A stretch of 44,028 nucleotides of DNA from Acidisphaera sp. S103 (GCF_009765975.1 NZ_LMUJ01000024.1:155161-199188), one strand, 5' to 3'. Positions 7,459-16,480 are shown, counted from the stretch's first letter. Numbers and translations: made by a program. The notes: generated from the sequence alone by a model not told the origin.

Positions 7459-9630
7459 ATGATGGCAGACTCCACAACCCGGCTTCCCGCGCCGCCGTCA
7501 CCGACAAGTGCACTCGACCACGTCGTCGTCCGGTTGCGGCTGATCGGCCAGATGGAAGCCTGGACCGTGCGCAGCGAAAGCGTGTTGCCGGCCGGGCGCA
7601 AAACCCGAGCGCTGCTGGCATGCATCGCGATGGCGGCGCCGCGGCCGGTGCTGCGTGGCAGGTTGGCGGAACAGCTTTGGAGTCGGCGGCCGGAAGAGCA
7701 GGCCCGCGCATCGTTGCGGCAGGAGATCCACCGGCTGCTGGACGCGCTGTCGCCGGCGGAAACGGAAATCCTGGTCATTACCCGCGATCACCTGACGTTG
7801 CGGCCCGGCGCGGTGTGGATCGACGTCGAGGAGGTGATGCGGGCGACGACAGCAAATCCGACGTCGCTGGCGCTGCTCGATGGGGACCTGCTGGAAGACC
7901 TGGACGGGGTCGATCCGAATTTCGATGCCTGGCTGAACACGGAGCGCGAGCGGCTGCGCGACCGGGCACGCGGCATTGCCGAGGCGTTGCTGAAGGAAAA
8001 CCTGGAACCCGACGCGGCGATCGCGGCGGCGCAGCGGCTGTTGACGATCGATCGGTCGCATGAAGGCGCCTGGCGCTCGCTGATGAAGGCGCATGCCGCT
8101 CGGGGTGAACGCGGGCTGGCGGTTCAGGCGTATGACCGATGCCGAGCGGTGCTGGCGGATATGCTGGATGCGGCGCCGTCGGTCGAAACGCAGAAACTGC
8201 TGAACGAAATTCGCGGGCCGTCGCACAGCCGTCTGCCGCTCCGGCCGCCACAGGCGGCGGAATCCGCGGCGCCGACGCCGACACCACCTGCTCCGCCACC
8301 TGTCGCCGCCGAACCGGAGCCATCCCCGCCCGCAGCCGACGTGCTGCCTGCCCCGCGCAAGCGTGAGGCTTCAACGTCGCGCGGTGGTGCCCATGTCGGC
8401 GTCATGCCGTTCCGCCTGATCGGCATACCGGACGAGGACGCCCATTTGGCGCCCGGGCTCGCCGACGAAATCACCAACGCGCTTTCGCGGTTCCGCTGGA
8501 TGTTCGTTGTTTCGTCCAACTCTTTGGGACGGTTCGCGGCCGAACAGCGGGATGAGGCGGCGATAAGGCGGGAATTCGGACTGGACTTCCTGCTGGATGG
8601 ATCGGTGCAGCGGGCGGGCAACAAGATCCGCATCAGCCTGCGGCTGTTGGACCTGCGGGCGAACAATCAGATCGTCTGGGCTCGCCGCTTCGACCGCGAT
8701 GCCAACGACCTGCTGTCGCTGCAGGATGAGGTCGCCGCCGAGGTGGTCGCGCAGATCGATCCGGAAATCCTGCTGATCGAGGCGAAGCGGAGCACAAGCC
8801 GCGGACCGGTCGATGCCACGGCGTACGACCTGATGCTGCGCTCGATCCCGCTGATCGGACGGATGGAGCATGAGCCGTTCATGCAGGCGGGGCAGCATTT
8901 GGCCGATGCCATCGCGCTGGAGCCGGATTACGCGGCTGCCTACGCCTGGTATGCGTACTGGCACATCTTCCTGGTCGGGCAGGACTGGGCCGACCATCCC
9001 AAGGCGATGATGGAAAAGGCCGGCGATCTGGCCGAACGGGCGATCGTGCTGGATCCCTTCGACGCGCGCGGGCTGTCGATCAGCGGGCATGTGCGGGCGT
9101 TCCTGCACCGGCGACTGCGCGAGGCGATGGTGCTGCATGAGCGGGCGCTGTCACTGAACCCGAATTTGGCGATGGCGTGGGCGTTGTCGGCGGTCACGCA
9201 TGCCTATGCCGGGGACCCGGAGGAGGCGGAACGGCGCAACGACCGCTATAAGAAGCTGTCGCCGCTGGACCCACACGCGTTCTTTTTCGATGCGTTCTTC
9301 GTGCTGATTCACTTGATGAAGCGCGATTACGAGACCGCGGTGGAGGTTGGGCGGGCGGTCAGCCAGCTCAATCCGTCGTTCAGCGCCACCTACAAGCCCT
9401 ATCTGGCGGCACTGGGTCACCTGCGGCGGGACCAGGAAGCCACGATCATCCGCCGCCGCCTGTTGGCGCTGGAGCCGGATTTCACCATCGAGCGTTTCCT
9501 GGAAACCAACCCGATGGAGCAGGAGAGCGACAAGGTGCACTATGCCGAGGGCCTGCGCCTGGCCGGCATCCGCGAGCGCGATCCTCCGGCGGCCAACGCG
9601 CCGATCATTCTTCGGCCGGGGTTGAGTTAG
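7459..9630 (+). CDS. BTAD-domain regulator with TolB-like and TPR regions
   Basis: About 723 residues. Residues roughly 20-110 form an OmpR-like winged-helix region (RLRLIGQMEAW, RKTRALLACIAM, LAEQLWSRRPEEQARASLRQ). Residues roughly 130-250 are a bacterial transcriptional activator domain with TPR-like helices (LEDLDGVDPNFDAWLNTERE). A Pro/Ala-rich linker follows, then a TolB-N/FlgO-like region (VGVMPFRLIG, LAPGLADEITNALSRF, DFLLDGSVQRAGNKIRISL) and C-terminal TPR repeats to the end. This architecture occurs in SARP-like regulators and some adenylate-cyclase-associated proteins, but no cyclase domain is present. It probably senses something through the C-terminal part; the targets are unknown. 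GAGGGA directly precedes the tandem ATGs at 7459/7462, and a farther in-frame ATG at 7402 lacks a ribosome-binding site. The envelope genes 200 bp downstream are possible targets. Confidence 0.8.
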   Translation: MMADSTTRLPAPPSPTSALDHVVVRLRLIGQMEAWTVRSESVLPAGRKTRALLACIAMAAPRPVLRGRLAEQLWSRRPEEQARASLRQEIHRLLDALSPAETEILVITRDHLTLRPGAVWIDVEEVMRATTANPTSLALLDGDLLEDLDGVDPNFDAWLNTERERLRDRARGIAEALLKENLEPDAAIAAAQRLLTIDRSHEGAWRSLMKAHAARGERGLAVQAYDRCRAVLADMLDAAPSVETQKLLNEIRGPSHSRLPLRPPQAAESAAPTPTPPAPPPVAAEPEPSPPAADVLPAPRKREASTSRGGAHVGVMPFRLIGIPDEDAHLAPGLADEITNALSRFRWMFVVSSNSLGRFAAEQRDEAAIRREFGLDFLLDGSVQRAGNKIRISLRLLDLRANNQIVWARRFDRDANDLLSLQDEVAAEVVAQIDPEILLIEAKRSTSRGPVDATAYDLMLRSIPLIGRMEHEPFMQAGQHLADAIALEPDYAAAYAWYAYWHIFLVGQDWADHPKAMMEKAGDLAERAIVLDPFDARGLSISGHVRAFLHRRLREAMVLHERALSLNPNLAMAWALSAVTHAYAGDPEEAERRNDRYKKLSPLDPHAFFFDAFFVLIHLMKRDYETAVEVGRAVSQLNPSFSATYKPYLAALGHLRRDQEATIIRRRLLALEPDFTIERFLETNPMEQESDKVHYAEGLRLAGIRERDPPAANAPIILRPGLS

Positions 9631-9824
9631 TGTCCTGCCCCAGACGTTCGTCGTCTCTTACGGCGGACTTCTGGGATCGGCAGGCCACAGAAAACAGAGC
9701 GCTGGTTGCGTTCGTACAAAATACCCGCGAGGCATTAACCAAAAATTAGGGATCCGGACCGTATCTCTTGTCTGGCCGGAAACCTGGCGCTCTGACTGCA
9801 ACCCTAAAACAGGGTTTCTTCATC

Positions 9825-10376
9825 GTGCGACCACTCGCGTGTCTTTTGCTCTGTTTGGCGGCCGTGGCATGCGCACCCGGACACGGTTTGCCAGCGCTTC
9901 CGTCAGTCGAACCCGGCGCCTACCGGCTTGGGGTCGGCGACGTGGTTCGGCTGATCACGGTCGGCGACGATACGCTGACCGGCGAATTCCAGGTCGGCGC
10001 CAGCGGCAAGATCGCACTGCCTCTGTTGGGCGAAATGCCGGCGTCCGGGCAGACACCGGATGGATTGGCGGCCGAAGTCCGCCAGGCCCTGGTGAAGGGC
10101 AATCTTTACAATGCGCCGTCGGTGTCGGTGGAAGTGACCACCTATCGGCCGATATTCGTGCTGGGTGAGGTCAGCAAGCCGGGCCAATATCCGTATCAGC
10201 CGGGGATGACGATGGTGACCGCGGCGGCGGTGGCGGGCGGCTTCACATATCGGGCGATCGACGACTATGCTTCGGTGGTGCGGACCCGGGACGGCGTGGC
10301 CATCGAGGGGAAAGCGACTCGGCAGGCCTTTATCCAGCCAGGTGACGTCATCACGATCTACGAGCGCAGGTTTTGA
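9825..10376 (+). CDS. Wza-type polysaccharide export lipoprotein, short form
   Basis: About 183 residues. A hydrophobic leader ends in LLLCLAAVACAPG, a plausible lipoprotein signal with the Cys about 16 residues in. A Poly_export domain follows (YRLGVGDVVRLITVGDDTLT, GKIALPLLGEM), then one SLBB domain (FVLGEVSKPGQYPYQPGM, AGGFTYRA). In full-size Wza (about 380 residues) this region forms the outer-membrane export ring; short forms often lack the C-terminal pore helix. No glycosyltransferase or Wzc-type kinase is nearby, so the cargo is unclear. GTG at 9825 has AGGG upstream; TTG at 9768 is an alternative that lengthens the leader. Its stop overlaps the mepA start, implying coupling. Confidence 0.85.
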   Translation: MRPLACLLLCLAAVACAPGHGLPALPSVEPGAYRLGVGDVVRLITVGDDTLTGEFQVGASGKIALPLLGEMPASGQTPDGLAAEVRQALVKGNLYNAPSVSVEVTTYRPIFVLGEVSKPGQYPYQPGMTMVTAAAVAGGFTYRAIDDYASVVRTRDGVAIEGKATRQAFIQPGDVITIYERRF

Positions 10377-11182
10377 ATCTTTATCGCGTTGCGGCTTTCC
10401 TGGTTATGACGACGGCGGCGGCGATGGCGGGGCAGCCGGGTCCCGCATCTGGCCCGCTGCACATCGTTGGCGGCCCGAATACGGGCGGATGTATTGCCGG
10501 TGCCATCAGTCTGCCGCCTGAAGGACCGGGGTTTCAGACGATCCATCTGGATCGGAGCGCCTTCTGGGGCGCGCCTTCGACCATCGCTCACCTGGAACAG
10601 TTCGGCACGGAAGCCGCCGCCGCCGGCATGCCGACGCTGCTGGTGGAGGATATCTCTCGGGCGCGCGGGGGGCCGCTACCGGGCGGGCATGTCAGCCATC
10701 AGATCGGGCTGGACGCGGATGTCGGGCTGGATATGCGGCCTCGGCCGCCGCTGTCGGACTCGGCGCGCGAAACTATCGAGCTGCACAGCATGGTGCGGCC
10801 GGATGGACGCGGTGTCGATCCGTCGGTGTGGTCGCCGCGGGAGATCGCTCTGCTGCGGATGGCCGCCGCGCTGCCGGAGGTGGACCGCATCCTGGTCAAT
10901 CCGGCGATCAAGCAGCAGTTGTGCGGGGAGGTGACCGGCGACCGGTCGTGGCTGCATCTGATCCGGCCTTGGTATGGCCATGCGGCGCACATGCATATCC
11001 GGTTCCGTTGCCCGGCTGGGCAGGCGGATTGCGTGCAGGCAGCGCCTCCGCCGACGGGGGATGGCTGCGACGCGACGCTGCAATGGTGGTTCGATCAGTT
11101 GGACGCGCCGGCGAAACCGTCGGCGCCGTACAAGGCTCCGCCGGCACCGGCGGCGTGCAGGGCGATTTTGAGTGAGCGGTGA
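10373..11182 (+). CDS. mepA: Penicillin-insensitive murein endopeptidase
   Basis: 269 residues. A secretion signal (MNLYRVAAFLVMTTAAAMAG) precedes the MepA/M74 fold. Zinc ligands are visible in GGHVSHQIGLDADVGL (His and Asp) and in WYGHAAHMHIRFRCP (His-x-His). It cleaves the D-alanyl-meso-diaminopimelyl cross-link of peptidoglycan in the periplasm. Several Cys residues (GGCIAG, QLCGE, RCPAGQADC, GDGCDA) are spaced as in the disulfide-bearing family. The start is TTG at 10373, overlapping the export lipoprotein's TGA, with GCAGG just before it. Pairing with a Wza-type lipoprotein suggests local wall opening for an envelope assembly. Confidence 0.92.
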   Translation: MNLYRVAAFLVMTTAAAMAGQPGPASGPLHIVGGPNTGGCIAGAISLPPEGPGFQTIHLDRSAFWGAPSTIAHLEQFGTEAAAAGMPTLLVEDISRARGGPLPGGHVSHQIGLDADVGLDMRPRPPLSDSARETIELHSMVRPDGRGVDPSVWSPREIALLRMAAALPEVDRILVNPAIKQQLCGEVTGDRSWLHLIRPWYGHAAHMHIRFRCPAGQADCVQAAPPPTGDGCDATLQWWFDQLDAPAKPSAPYKAPPAPAACRAILSER

Positions 11183-11427
11183 CGTTCAGGCTGCACGGCT
11201 TTTATCGCGCTACGGGTTGGCGCGGTTCTGATTCTGTTTCGCGGGTCATGATCGCGGTGGCGGAGATTGGTCGCGGAAAGGCGAAACGCCAAGACGCCAA
11301 GAAACGCTGAGGGAGACTGTTCCGGCGACACTGCTACCTCTTGACTTACCATGCCCGGTCGACACCTTGGCGCTGGCGAGTCCACGGGCACGAACAGGAG
11401 CCCAGGGTGCGTTTCGCGGCCACTGGG

Positions 11428-12054
11428 CTACTCCATCACCCAGCCACGGTCGCGCAGCAGAACGGGTGTCCGGGTTTGGATGTCGCGTTCGGCTTCGGGC
11501 AGTGCGAGCCACCATTGCAGGCGTTCCAGCACGCGTCTTGTGGGTAGGGCTAGGCCCAATGCCAGGGCCTCGGTCAGGCCGTAGAAGCGCAGGCCTTCCA
11601 GTTCGCCGTCGCCGCCGAGTTCGCCGCTGACGTGGCGTGCTTCCACCAGCAGGAAGCGGGCGTTGAAGCGGATGGGCGATCCGGGTGGGGTGACCGCTCG
11701 CGCCAGGTAATGCAGCACATCCAGACGCGGGGGATGGCCGAGGGAGAGACCGGTTTCTTCCTGTAGTTCTCGGGCGGCGGCGATGGCCAGGGCATGAGCG
11801 AGTTTAGGGTTGGTTTTCTTGCGTAAGGAGCGTTCCGTTGCCTCGGAGAGGGATGTGGCGGAGGGCGCTGTGAGGTCGGGGCGGTCGACGCGGCCGCCGG
11901 GGAAAACCAGACGGTTGGGCATGAAACGATGTTTTGCGCCGCGCATGCCCATGAGTATGTGCGGTTCATCGTTCTGACATCGTAAGACGAGCAGGCTGGC
12001 GGCGTGTTTGGCTCGGACAGTCCGGCTTTCGATGATCAGGGCGTCGTCAGGCAA
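11428..12054 (-). CDS. NUDIX hydrolase
   Basis: 208 residues. The Nudix box is split as VFPGGRVDRPD, a polar insertion of about 30 residues, then AAARELQEETGLSLG, giving the REx2EExG metal-binding core. The N-terminal HAASLLVLRC and the GAKHRFMPNRLVFPGG segment resemble the RNU/CoA-pyrophosphatase-like subfamily often found in alphaproteobacteria. The substrate is some nucleoside-diphosphate-X compound, not predictable. The start is TTG at 12054, which overlaps the end of the nitroreductase gene by 8 bases, so the two are probably co-transcribed and coupled. No in-frame ATG exists near the N-terminus. Confidence 0.87.
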   Translation of the reverse strand: MPDDALIIESRTVRAKHAASLLVLRCQNDEPHILMGMRGAKHRFMPNRLVFPGGRVDRPDLTAPSATSLSEATERSLRKKTNPKLAHALAIAAARELQEETGLSLGHPPRLDVLHYLARAVTPPGSPIRFNARFLLVEARHVSGELGGDGELEGLRFYGLTEALALGLALPTRRVLERLQWWLALPEAERDIQTRTPVLLRDRGWVME

Positions 12055-12871
12055 GATCGAAACCCTTCGTCTTCAGGTAGGTGGAGAAACCGAAACGTTC
12101 CGGGACGGAGAGTTGGCGGGCGACGTTCTCGCTCCAGCCGACGCCGTCGCGGGGTGGGTAGACGTCGTTGTTCTTCAGGCCTGCGGCGGCGACGGGGTCT
12201 CGGGCGTTGCGGCGCTGGTCGTAGGCGGCGACTTCGGTTTCAAGGGCGCTGTCGTCGTAACGTTCGCGGTGCACGACGACGGATGGGGGCAGGCGCATCG
12301 ACACGGGGCGGCGGAACTGCGGCCAGCCTACGCTGAGGCCGGCGACCGGGTAGACTCCGGATGGGAGGCCGAGCAGTGGGGAGACTCGTTCGATGTGGCT
12401 GCGGACGTAGCTGATGGGGCATGTGCCCAATCCGATGGCCTCGGCGCCGGCCATGAAGGCACCCATCGCCAGGGTGCAGTCGACGGCGGTGTTCAGGAAG
12501 GTGTCCATGTTGTTGTTGGCGTGCGGCATGTCGTGCAGGGCGCACAGGCGTTGGCCTCGACGCATGTCGCCGCACCAGACCAGGAAGACCGGTGCGGTGG
12601 CGATCCAGTCCATCGTGCCGATCCAGTCGGCGATCTGTTTGATCCTCGGGCGGTCGCGCATCACCACCACGGAATATTGTTGCAGGTCCGATTTGGCGGG
12701 GGCGGATTGGGCGGCGGCCAGCAGGGCGTCGAGCAGCGAATCGGGGACGTCCTGGTCGGTGTAGCGGCGGGCGACTCGCCGGTCGATCAGGGGGGCGACG
12801 GCGTCCGGGACCTCGGTTCCTGGTAGGTCTATACCGAACCTTGCCCCGAGCAGAGCTTGGCTGTCGGCCAT
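12047..12871 (-). CDS. Nitroreductase family FMN-dependent oxidoreductase
   Basis: 274 residues. The FMN-binding N-terminus IDRRVARRYTDQDVPDSLLD and the APAKSDLQQYSVVVM segment are typical of nitroreductases, as is the central AVDCTLAMGAFMAGAEAIGLGTCPI helix. These enzymes use NAD(P)H to reduce nitro-compounds, quinones or enones as homodimers. ATG at 12871 is supported by GGAGGGAAACATC. It is transcribed divergently from the Ldh-type dehydrogenase across 159 bp, and its stop overlaps the NUDIX start. Confidence 0.88.
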   Translation of the reverse strand: MADSQALLGARFGIDLPGTEVPDAVAPLIDRRVARRYTDQDVPDSLLDALLAAAQSAPAKSDLQQYSVVVMRDRPRIKQIADWIGTMDWIATAPVFLVWCGDMRRGQRLCALHDMPHANNNMDTFLNTAVDCTLAMGAFMAGAEAIGLGTCPISYVRSHIERVSPLLGLPSGVYPVAGLSVGWPQFRRPVSMRLPPSVVVHRERYDDSALETEVAAYDQRRNARDPVAAAGLKNNDVYPPRDGVGWSENVARQLSVPERFGFSTYLKTKGFDLA

Positions 12872-13030
12872 GATGTTTCCCTCCGCATTGCTGGTCGTCG
12901 TCCGCCACCCTTGCCGGAACCCCGCGGACGCGCAAGGTTGGGATTGATATGTTCTTTCGCGTGATTCACGCCTTCTGGCCTTCGGCCTCAGGCGATCACG
13001 CTCCAACGCTAACCTCCGGAGGGGAATTTC

Positions 13031-14095
13031 ATGCCCGCGACTTATGACAACCATCGTGCCCAGCTTAAGGCCATCCTGATCGGGTGGGGGATGCCGGAGG
13101 ATAATGCGGAGACGACCTCGGAAATCCTATCGTGGGCGGACCTGCACGGGGTGGACAGTCATGGGATTTCGATGATCCCCGGGTATGACGGGCTGCGCCG
13201 TTCGGGGCGGGCGAAGATGGATGTGCGGCCGAAGATCATCAAGGAAACGCCGGTGTCCGCTGTTGTCGATGGCGGGGGTGGGCTGGGGCATGTGCCGGCG
13301 CATTTCGCCATGGCGGCAGCGATCGCGAAGGCGAAGAGCGTGGGTGTCGGGATCGCCGTGGTGAAGCACTCGGCGCATTTTGGTGCGGCGGGGTTCTATT
13401 CGCTGATGGCGGCGAAGGAGGGGCTGGTGGGGATGTCCTGCACGTCCGCGTCCGGCATCCAGGTGGCGCCGACGTTCGGCAAGCAGGCGCGTTTGGGGAC
13501 CGATCCGTGGTCGTTCGCGGCGCCGAGCGGAGATGGGGTGCCGTTTTTGCTGGATATGGCGACGACGACGGTGGCGGCGGGGCGGATCCGCAACAAGGCG
13601 AATGAGGGGCTGCCGACGCCGGATGGGTGGGTTTTGGACTCTGAGGGCAACGCGTCGAACGATCCGCTGGTGGCGAAGGAGAAAGGTGGATTCCTGACGT
13701 CTCTGGGCGGGTCGCCGGAGAATTCCAGCTACAAAGGGTATGGGCTGGCGGTGATGGTGAATATTTTGGCGTCATGCCTGTCGGGGGCGACGCTGATCAC
13801 CGATCCGATGCATACGAAGAAGCCGGTGGGGATGGATATCGGGCACTTCTTCATGGCGATCGATCCGGGGTTGTTCCGGGAGTCGGATGATTTCCAGACG
13901 GATGTGGCCAGCTTCATGGGGGCGTTGCGAGCGACGACTCCGGTCGATCCGGCTCGGCCGGTGATGGTGGCGGGCGATCCGCAGTGGAAGTATGCCGAGA
14001 CGCGGATGGCGAACGGGATTCCGGTGGGGCCGGGGTTGATGGGGCAGGTGCGGCAGATTGCTCAGGCGGCAGCAGCGCCTTGGTTGCTGGACTGA
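13031..14095 (+). CDS. Ldh family NAD(P)-dependent malate/L-lactate/ureidoglycolate-type dehydrogenase
   Basis: 354 residues. The family signature WADLHGVDSHGISMIPGY contains the catalytic His, and VVKHSAHFGAAGFYS, GTDPWSFAAPSG and PLVAKEKGGFLTSLGG-like segments follow. The PLVAKEKGG part stands in place of the usual GGYKG region, while SSYKGYGLAVMVNILAS supplies the YKGxGL motif. This non-Rossmann family oxidises 2-hydroxy acids or reduces 2-imino/2-oxo acids with NAD(P). GGAGGGG precedes the ATG. A GC-rich hairpin lies just after the stop. Confidence 0.9.
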   Translation: MPATYDNHRAQLKAILIGWGMPEDNAETTSEILSWADLHGVDSHGISMIPGYDGLRRSGRAKMDVRPKIIKETPVSAVVDGGGGLGHVPAHFAMAAAIAKAKSVGVGIAVVKHSAHFGAAGFYSLMAAKEGLVGMSCTSASGIQVAPTFGKQARLGTDPWSFAAPSGDGVPFLLDMATTTVAAGRIRNKANEGLPTPDGWVLDSEGNASNDPLVAKEKGGFLTSLGGSPENSSYKGYGLAVMVNILASCLSGATLITDPMHTKKPVGMDIGHFFMAIDPGLFRESDDFQTDVASFMGALRATTPVDPARPVMVAGDPQWKYAETRMANGIPVGPGLMGQVRQIAQAAAAPWLLD

Positions 14096-14109
14096 CGGGT
14101 TGGGGTTTG

Positions 14110-14139
14110 GCCCTCGGTTTGGTTGTGATTGCCGAGGGC
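14110..14139. terminator. Hairpin after the Ldh-type gene
   Basis: Perfect 8-bp inverted repeat GCCCTCGG (14110-14117) / CCGAGGGC (14132-14139) with a 14-base loop, 15 bases after the stop at 14095. There is no T-run after it, so it may be an mRNA-end stabiliser or an imperfect terminator. Confidence 0.5.
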
Positions 14140-14429
14140 TGAATTGGCGTTCCGGTCGTATTTTGAGGACTTTTCGGTCGGTTGAGCGAAAACGCGTGTT
14201 GGGGCAGGCATCCGAGCATTGTTGGAGGGTATTTCGGTTATACGTTTTGGAAATCGCAACCCATTGAAATTATTGGGTCTAACGTAGTTCTCGAAAGTCT
14301 TGAGTATCGCGAAGCAGCCCGGGCAGCGTTGCGGTATCGTCTCCTTCTCCATGGTCGGCTTTTGGCCTATCGTGCTACTATCACACGAAACGGGCGTGCA
14401 GGGTTGGTCATACGAATCGCTGTCGAACG
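14140..14429. other. AT-rich intergenic stretch without a recognised gene
   Basis: Base composition falls visibly below that of the neighbouring genes (runs such as GAAATTATTGGGTC). No coding frame here has a recognisable product or the G/C third-position bias of the region. It leads directly into a similarly AT-rich small gene, and the two probably arrived together. Confidence 0.45.
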
Positions 14430-14732
14430 ATGATGAAGTTTATGCGACGCTATGGATGGTATATTTTTCTCATCCCGGCCGTAATCTTTATACTAGATGA
14501 CTACGAAACCAACTGGCACGACCATGGGCACGAAAAGATAATATACGTAATTTTAGAGAATGTAGCTGAGGATACTGCGGCTTTTTTGTTATACTTGACT
14601 GCCCAATGGTGGCAAGATCGCGCAATTTCCCATATTCACGCTGAATGTCCGAAGTGCCATTTTAAATTTCTTATGCATCCCAAGCAGAAGATACCTTTTT
14701 GCCCTCGTTGTGGTGCGTCGGAGCCGCCGTAG
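14430..14732 (+). CDS. Small membrane protein with C-terminal zinc ribbon
   Basis: 100 residues, function unknown. Residues about 8-24 (YGWYIFLIPAVIFILDD) form one membrane span, a second hydrophobic stretch is AAFLLYLTAQWW, and the C-terminus carries ECPKCHFKFL...PFCPRCGASEPP, a CxxC-x14-16-CxxC zinc ribbon. Codons are AT-rich (for example ATAATATACGTAATTTTAG), unlike all neighbours, which suggests recent transfer. The tandem ATG at 14430/14433 lacks a strong ribosome-binding site. It is an orphan between metabolic genes. Confidence 0.55.
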   Translation: MMKFMRRYGWYIFLIPAVIFILDDYETNWHDHGHEKIIYVILENVAEDTAAFLLYLTAQWWQDRAISHIHAECPKCHFKFLMHPKQKIPFCPRCGASEPP

Positions 14733-14876
14733 GGAGGACGTGGTTCCACCACGTTTGCCGCGACTTGGTTACGGTCGTGCCTTCGGCGAAACCTGATATT
14801 CTTGAGTCAAGCACAGGATGGTTCGATTGCAGACAATCTGCGCGATTTCCACGATTCGACGATTGTAGGGGCAATC

Positions 14877-15329
14877 ATGAAACATGAAACTGAGAATGCC
14901 GGTTATGAGGACCGTATCCGAGCGAGTTTCGCCAAGCAGGGGCTCATGGCCACACTGGGGGCTGCACTCATCAAGGTCGCTCCCGGCCTTGTTGAGATTG
15001 CGATCCACCCTGCCCCAGCGATCTCACAGCAGCACGGCTTTGTTCACGGGGGCGCCGTCAGCGCCATAGCTGATTCGGCCGCCGGGTATGCCGCTCTCAG
15101 CCTGATGCCCCCGGATAGAGGTGTGTTGACGACAGAGTTCAAAATCAACCTTGTCGCGCCCGCCGCTGGAGATCGTATCATCGCCCGCGGCAGAGTGATC
15201 AAGGCAGGCCGTACGTTGACGCTCGCTCAGACAGAGGTATTCGCTGAGAGCGGAGGACAGGAGAAGTTGATCGCTCTGCTAACCGCAACGATGATGGCGG
15301 TCGAAGGCCGGGACGGCGTCAGCGATTGA
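14877..15329 (+). CDS. PaaI-family hotdog-fold thioesterase
   Basis: 150 residues with the hotdog pattern. QQHGFVHGGAVSAIADSAAGYAAL holds the HGGxxxxxxD catalytic segment of PaaI-type acyl-CoA thioesterases, and LTTEFKINLVAPAAGDRIIARGRVIKAGRTLTLAQ is the second half of the fold. It likely hydrolyses an acyl- or aryl-CoA in the cytoplasm. ATG at 14877 is preceded by AGGGG at good spacing; the frame is open a further 75 bases upstream but without a ribosome-binding site. Confidence 0.88.
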   Translation: MKHETENAGYEDRIRASFAKQGLMATLGAALIKVAPGLVEIAIHPAPAISQQHGFVHGGAVSAIADSAAGYAALSLMPPDRGVLTTEFKINLVAPAAGDRIIARGRVIKAGRTLTLAQTEVFAESGGQEKLIALLTATMMAVEGRDGVSD

Positions 15330-15470
15330 TCGGCTGGTCTTCATGCTTCCGCGCCCTGCAGGATGCGGTGCACGTTTCCTGGTAGATGCATTTGCGCGCC
15401 AGCGAATTGGCCATGCAGAATGCTGCTCGGTATTGGCTCCCTGCAAAGCATTACGACCGGGAATGGGAGA

Positions 15471-15875
15471 ATGAGTGATATGAAGCGCACGTGGACGATC
15501 ATCGGCGTGGCTGACGTGGCTCAGAGTTTTAAGTGGTACCAGTCGTTGCTTGGTCTGCCGGAAACGGCTCCCGCCCACGACTACTTTGGGCAAATCCTCG
15601 ATGTGGATGGAACGGTTCTGCTCTGTCTCCATGCGTGGGGTGCTCACGGGCATCCTTCGTTGACAAATCCGCACGCGGCCAAGCCTGGCAACGGGCTTTT
15701 GTTGTTCTTCCGGGTCGATAATTTTGACATTGCCTTGTCGATGGGGCGGAAACTGGTCGACCGACTGGAAGAGGAGCCGCATGTGAATCCCAGCACCGGA
15801 ACGCTGGAGTTTTCACTGCGTGATCCTGACGGATATTACGTCAGCATCAGCGCGCTTGATGCGACGTTTGGTTGA
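15471..15875 (+). CDS. VOC (glyoxalase/bleomycin-resistance) superfamily protein, first of a pair
   Basis: 134 residues. A single VOC unit: WTIIGVADVAQSFKWYQSLLGLPE is the N-terminal beta-alpha-beta and GTLEFSLRDPDGYYVSISA the C-terminal one, with Glu in LEFSLRDPDG as a likely metal ligand. The family covers metal-dependent isomerases, dioxygenases and drug-binding proteins; the reaction here is unknown. A GGGAGA motif lies directly before ATG 15471; ATG 15480 is an alternative. The next VOC gene follows at once. Confidence 0.8.
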   Translation: MSDMKRTWTIIGVADVAQSFKWYQSLLGLPETAPAHDYFGQILDVDGTVLLCLHAWGAHGHPSLTNPHAAKPGNGLLLFFRVDNFDIALSMGRKLVDRLEEEPHVNPSTGTLEFSLRDPDGYYVSISALDATFG

Positions 15876-15914
15876 ATGCATAGTTTGATACCTCCACCAG
15901 CAGCGGGAATTCGG

Positions 15915-16283
15915 ATGTCACGCATTGCCCCATGGGCCTTTGTGCTCGCCGTTCCGGACTTCAACCGAAGCGCAACCTACTTCCGCGATGTTCTGGGGTT
16001 TCGTGTTTTGTGGGAAGAAGCGACGGATTGGCGGCTGGTCGAGCGGGACGGTGTGCGGATCATGCTGGGAAACTGTCCGAATGCCCTGCCGCCTTCCGGA
16101 CTGGGGTCTCACAATTGGTTCGGCTATCTGAGTGTCGATGATGTCGATGCACTGCATGGCGAGCTGACAGCCCGAGGGGCTGCGTGCTCACCGCCGACCG
16201 ACACGGCATATGGGATGAGGGAAATCGTCGTCACGACGCCTGACGGGCATCGGATCGTGTTCGGGCAGGATACGCCTCGGTAG
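15915..16283 (+). CDS. VOC superfamily protein, second of a pair
   Basis: 122 residues. APWAFVLAVPDFNRSATYFRDVLGFRVLWE and YGMREIVVTTPDGHRIVFGQ are the two halves of one VOC module, with GMREIVVTTPDGH carrying the usual Glu metal ligand. It resembles glyoxalase or fosfomycin/bleomycin-resistance type proteins; no substrate can be assigned. ATG at 15915 has GGGAA upstream; an in-frame ATG at 15876, abutting the previous stop, would add 13 residues. The tandem arrangement suggests co-transcription rather than recent duplication, since the two sequences are quite different. Confidence 0.8.
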   Translation: MSRIAPWAFVLAVPDFNRSATYFRDVLGFRVLWEEATDWRLVERDGVRIMLGNCPNALPPSGLGSHNWFGYLSVDDVDALHGELTARGAACSPPTDTAYGMREIVVTTPDGHRIVFGQDTPR

Positions 16284-16480
16284 CTGGTTGGTTCAGATTT
16301 GGTCTGGGACGATACTTGCCAGGTCTGTCCCTTCGTGGAACCCACGAGGCGATTGCCGGTCCGGTGGCGTGGATCATGGCCGCCTAATCGGCCGAACGTT
16401 GCCACCGCTCCCGCTTCCTGTCAGACCGCTCCGCCCGAGGCCGGGTCGTGTCGGCCGGAGCTGGCAGAAGGAGGCATCCG

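Noticed and set aside
11183-11427. Possible small gene or regulatory RNA after mepA
   Set aside because: Only a CGCCAAGACGCCAAGAA motif, common in dispersed repeats, is visible; no frame or structure can be supported.
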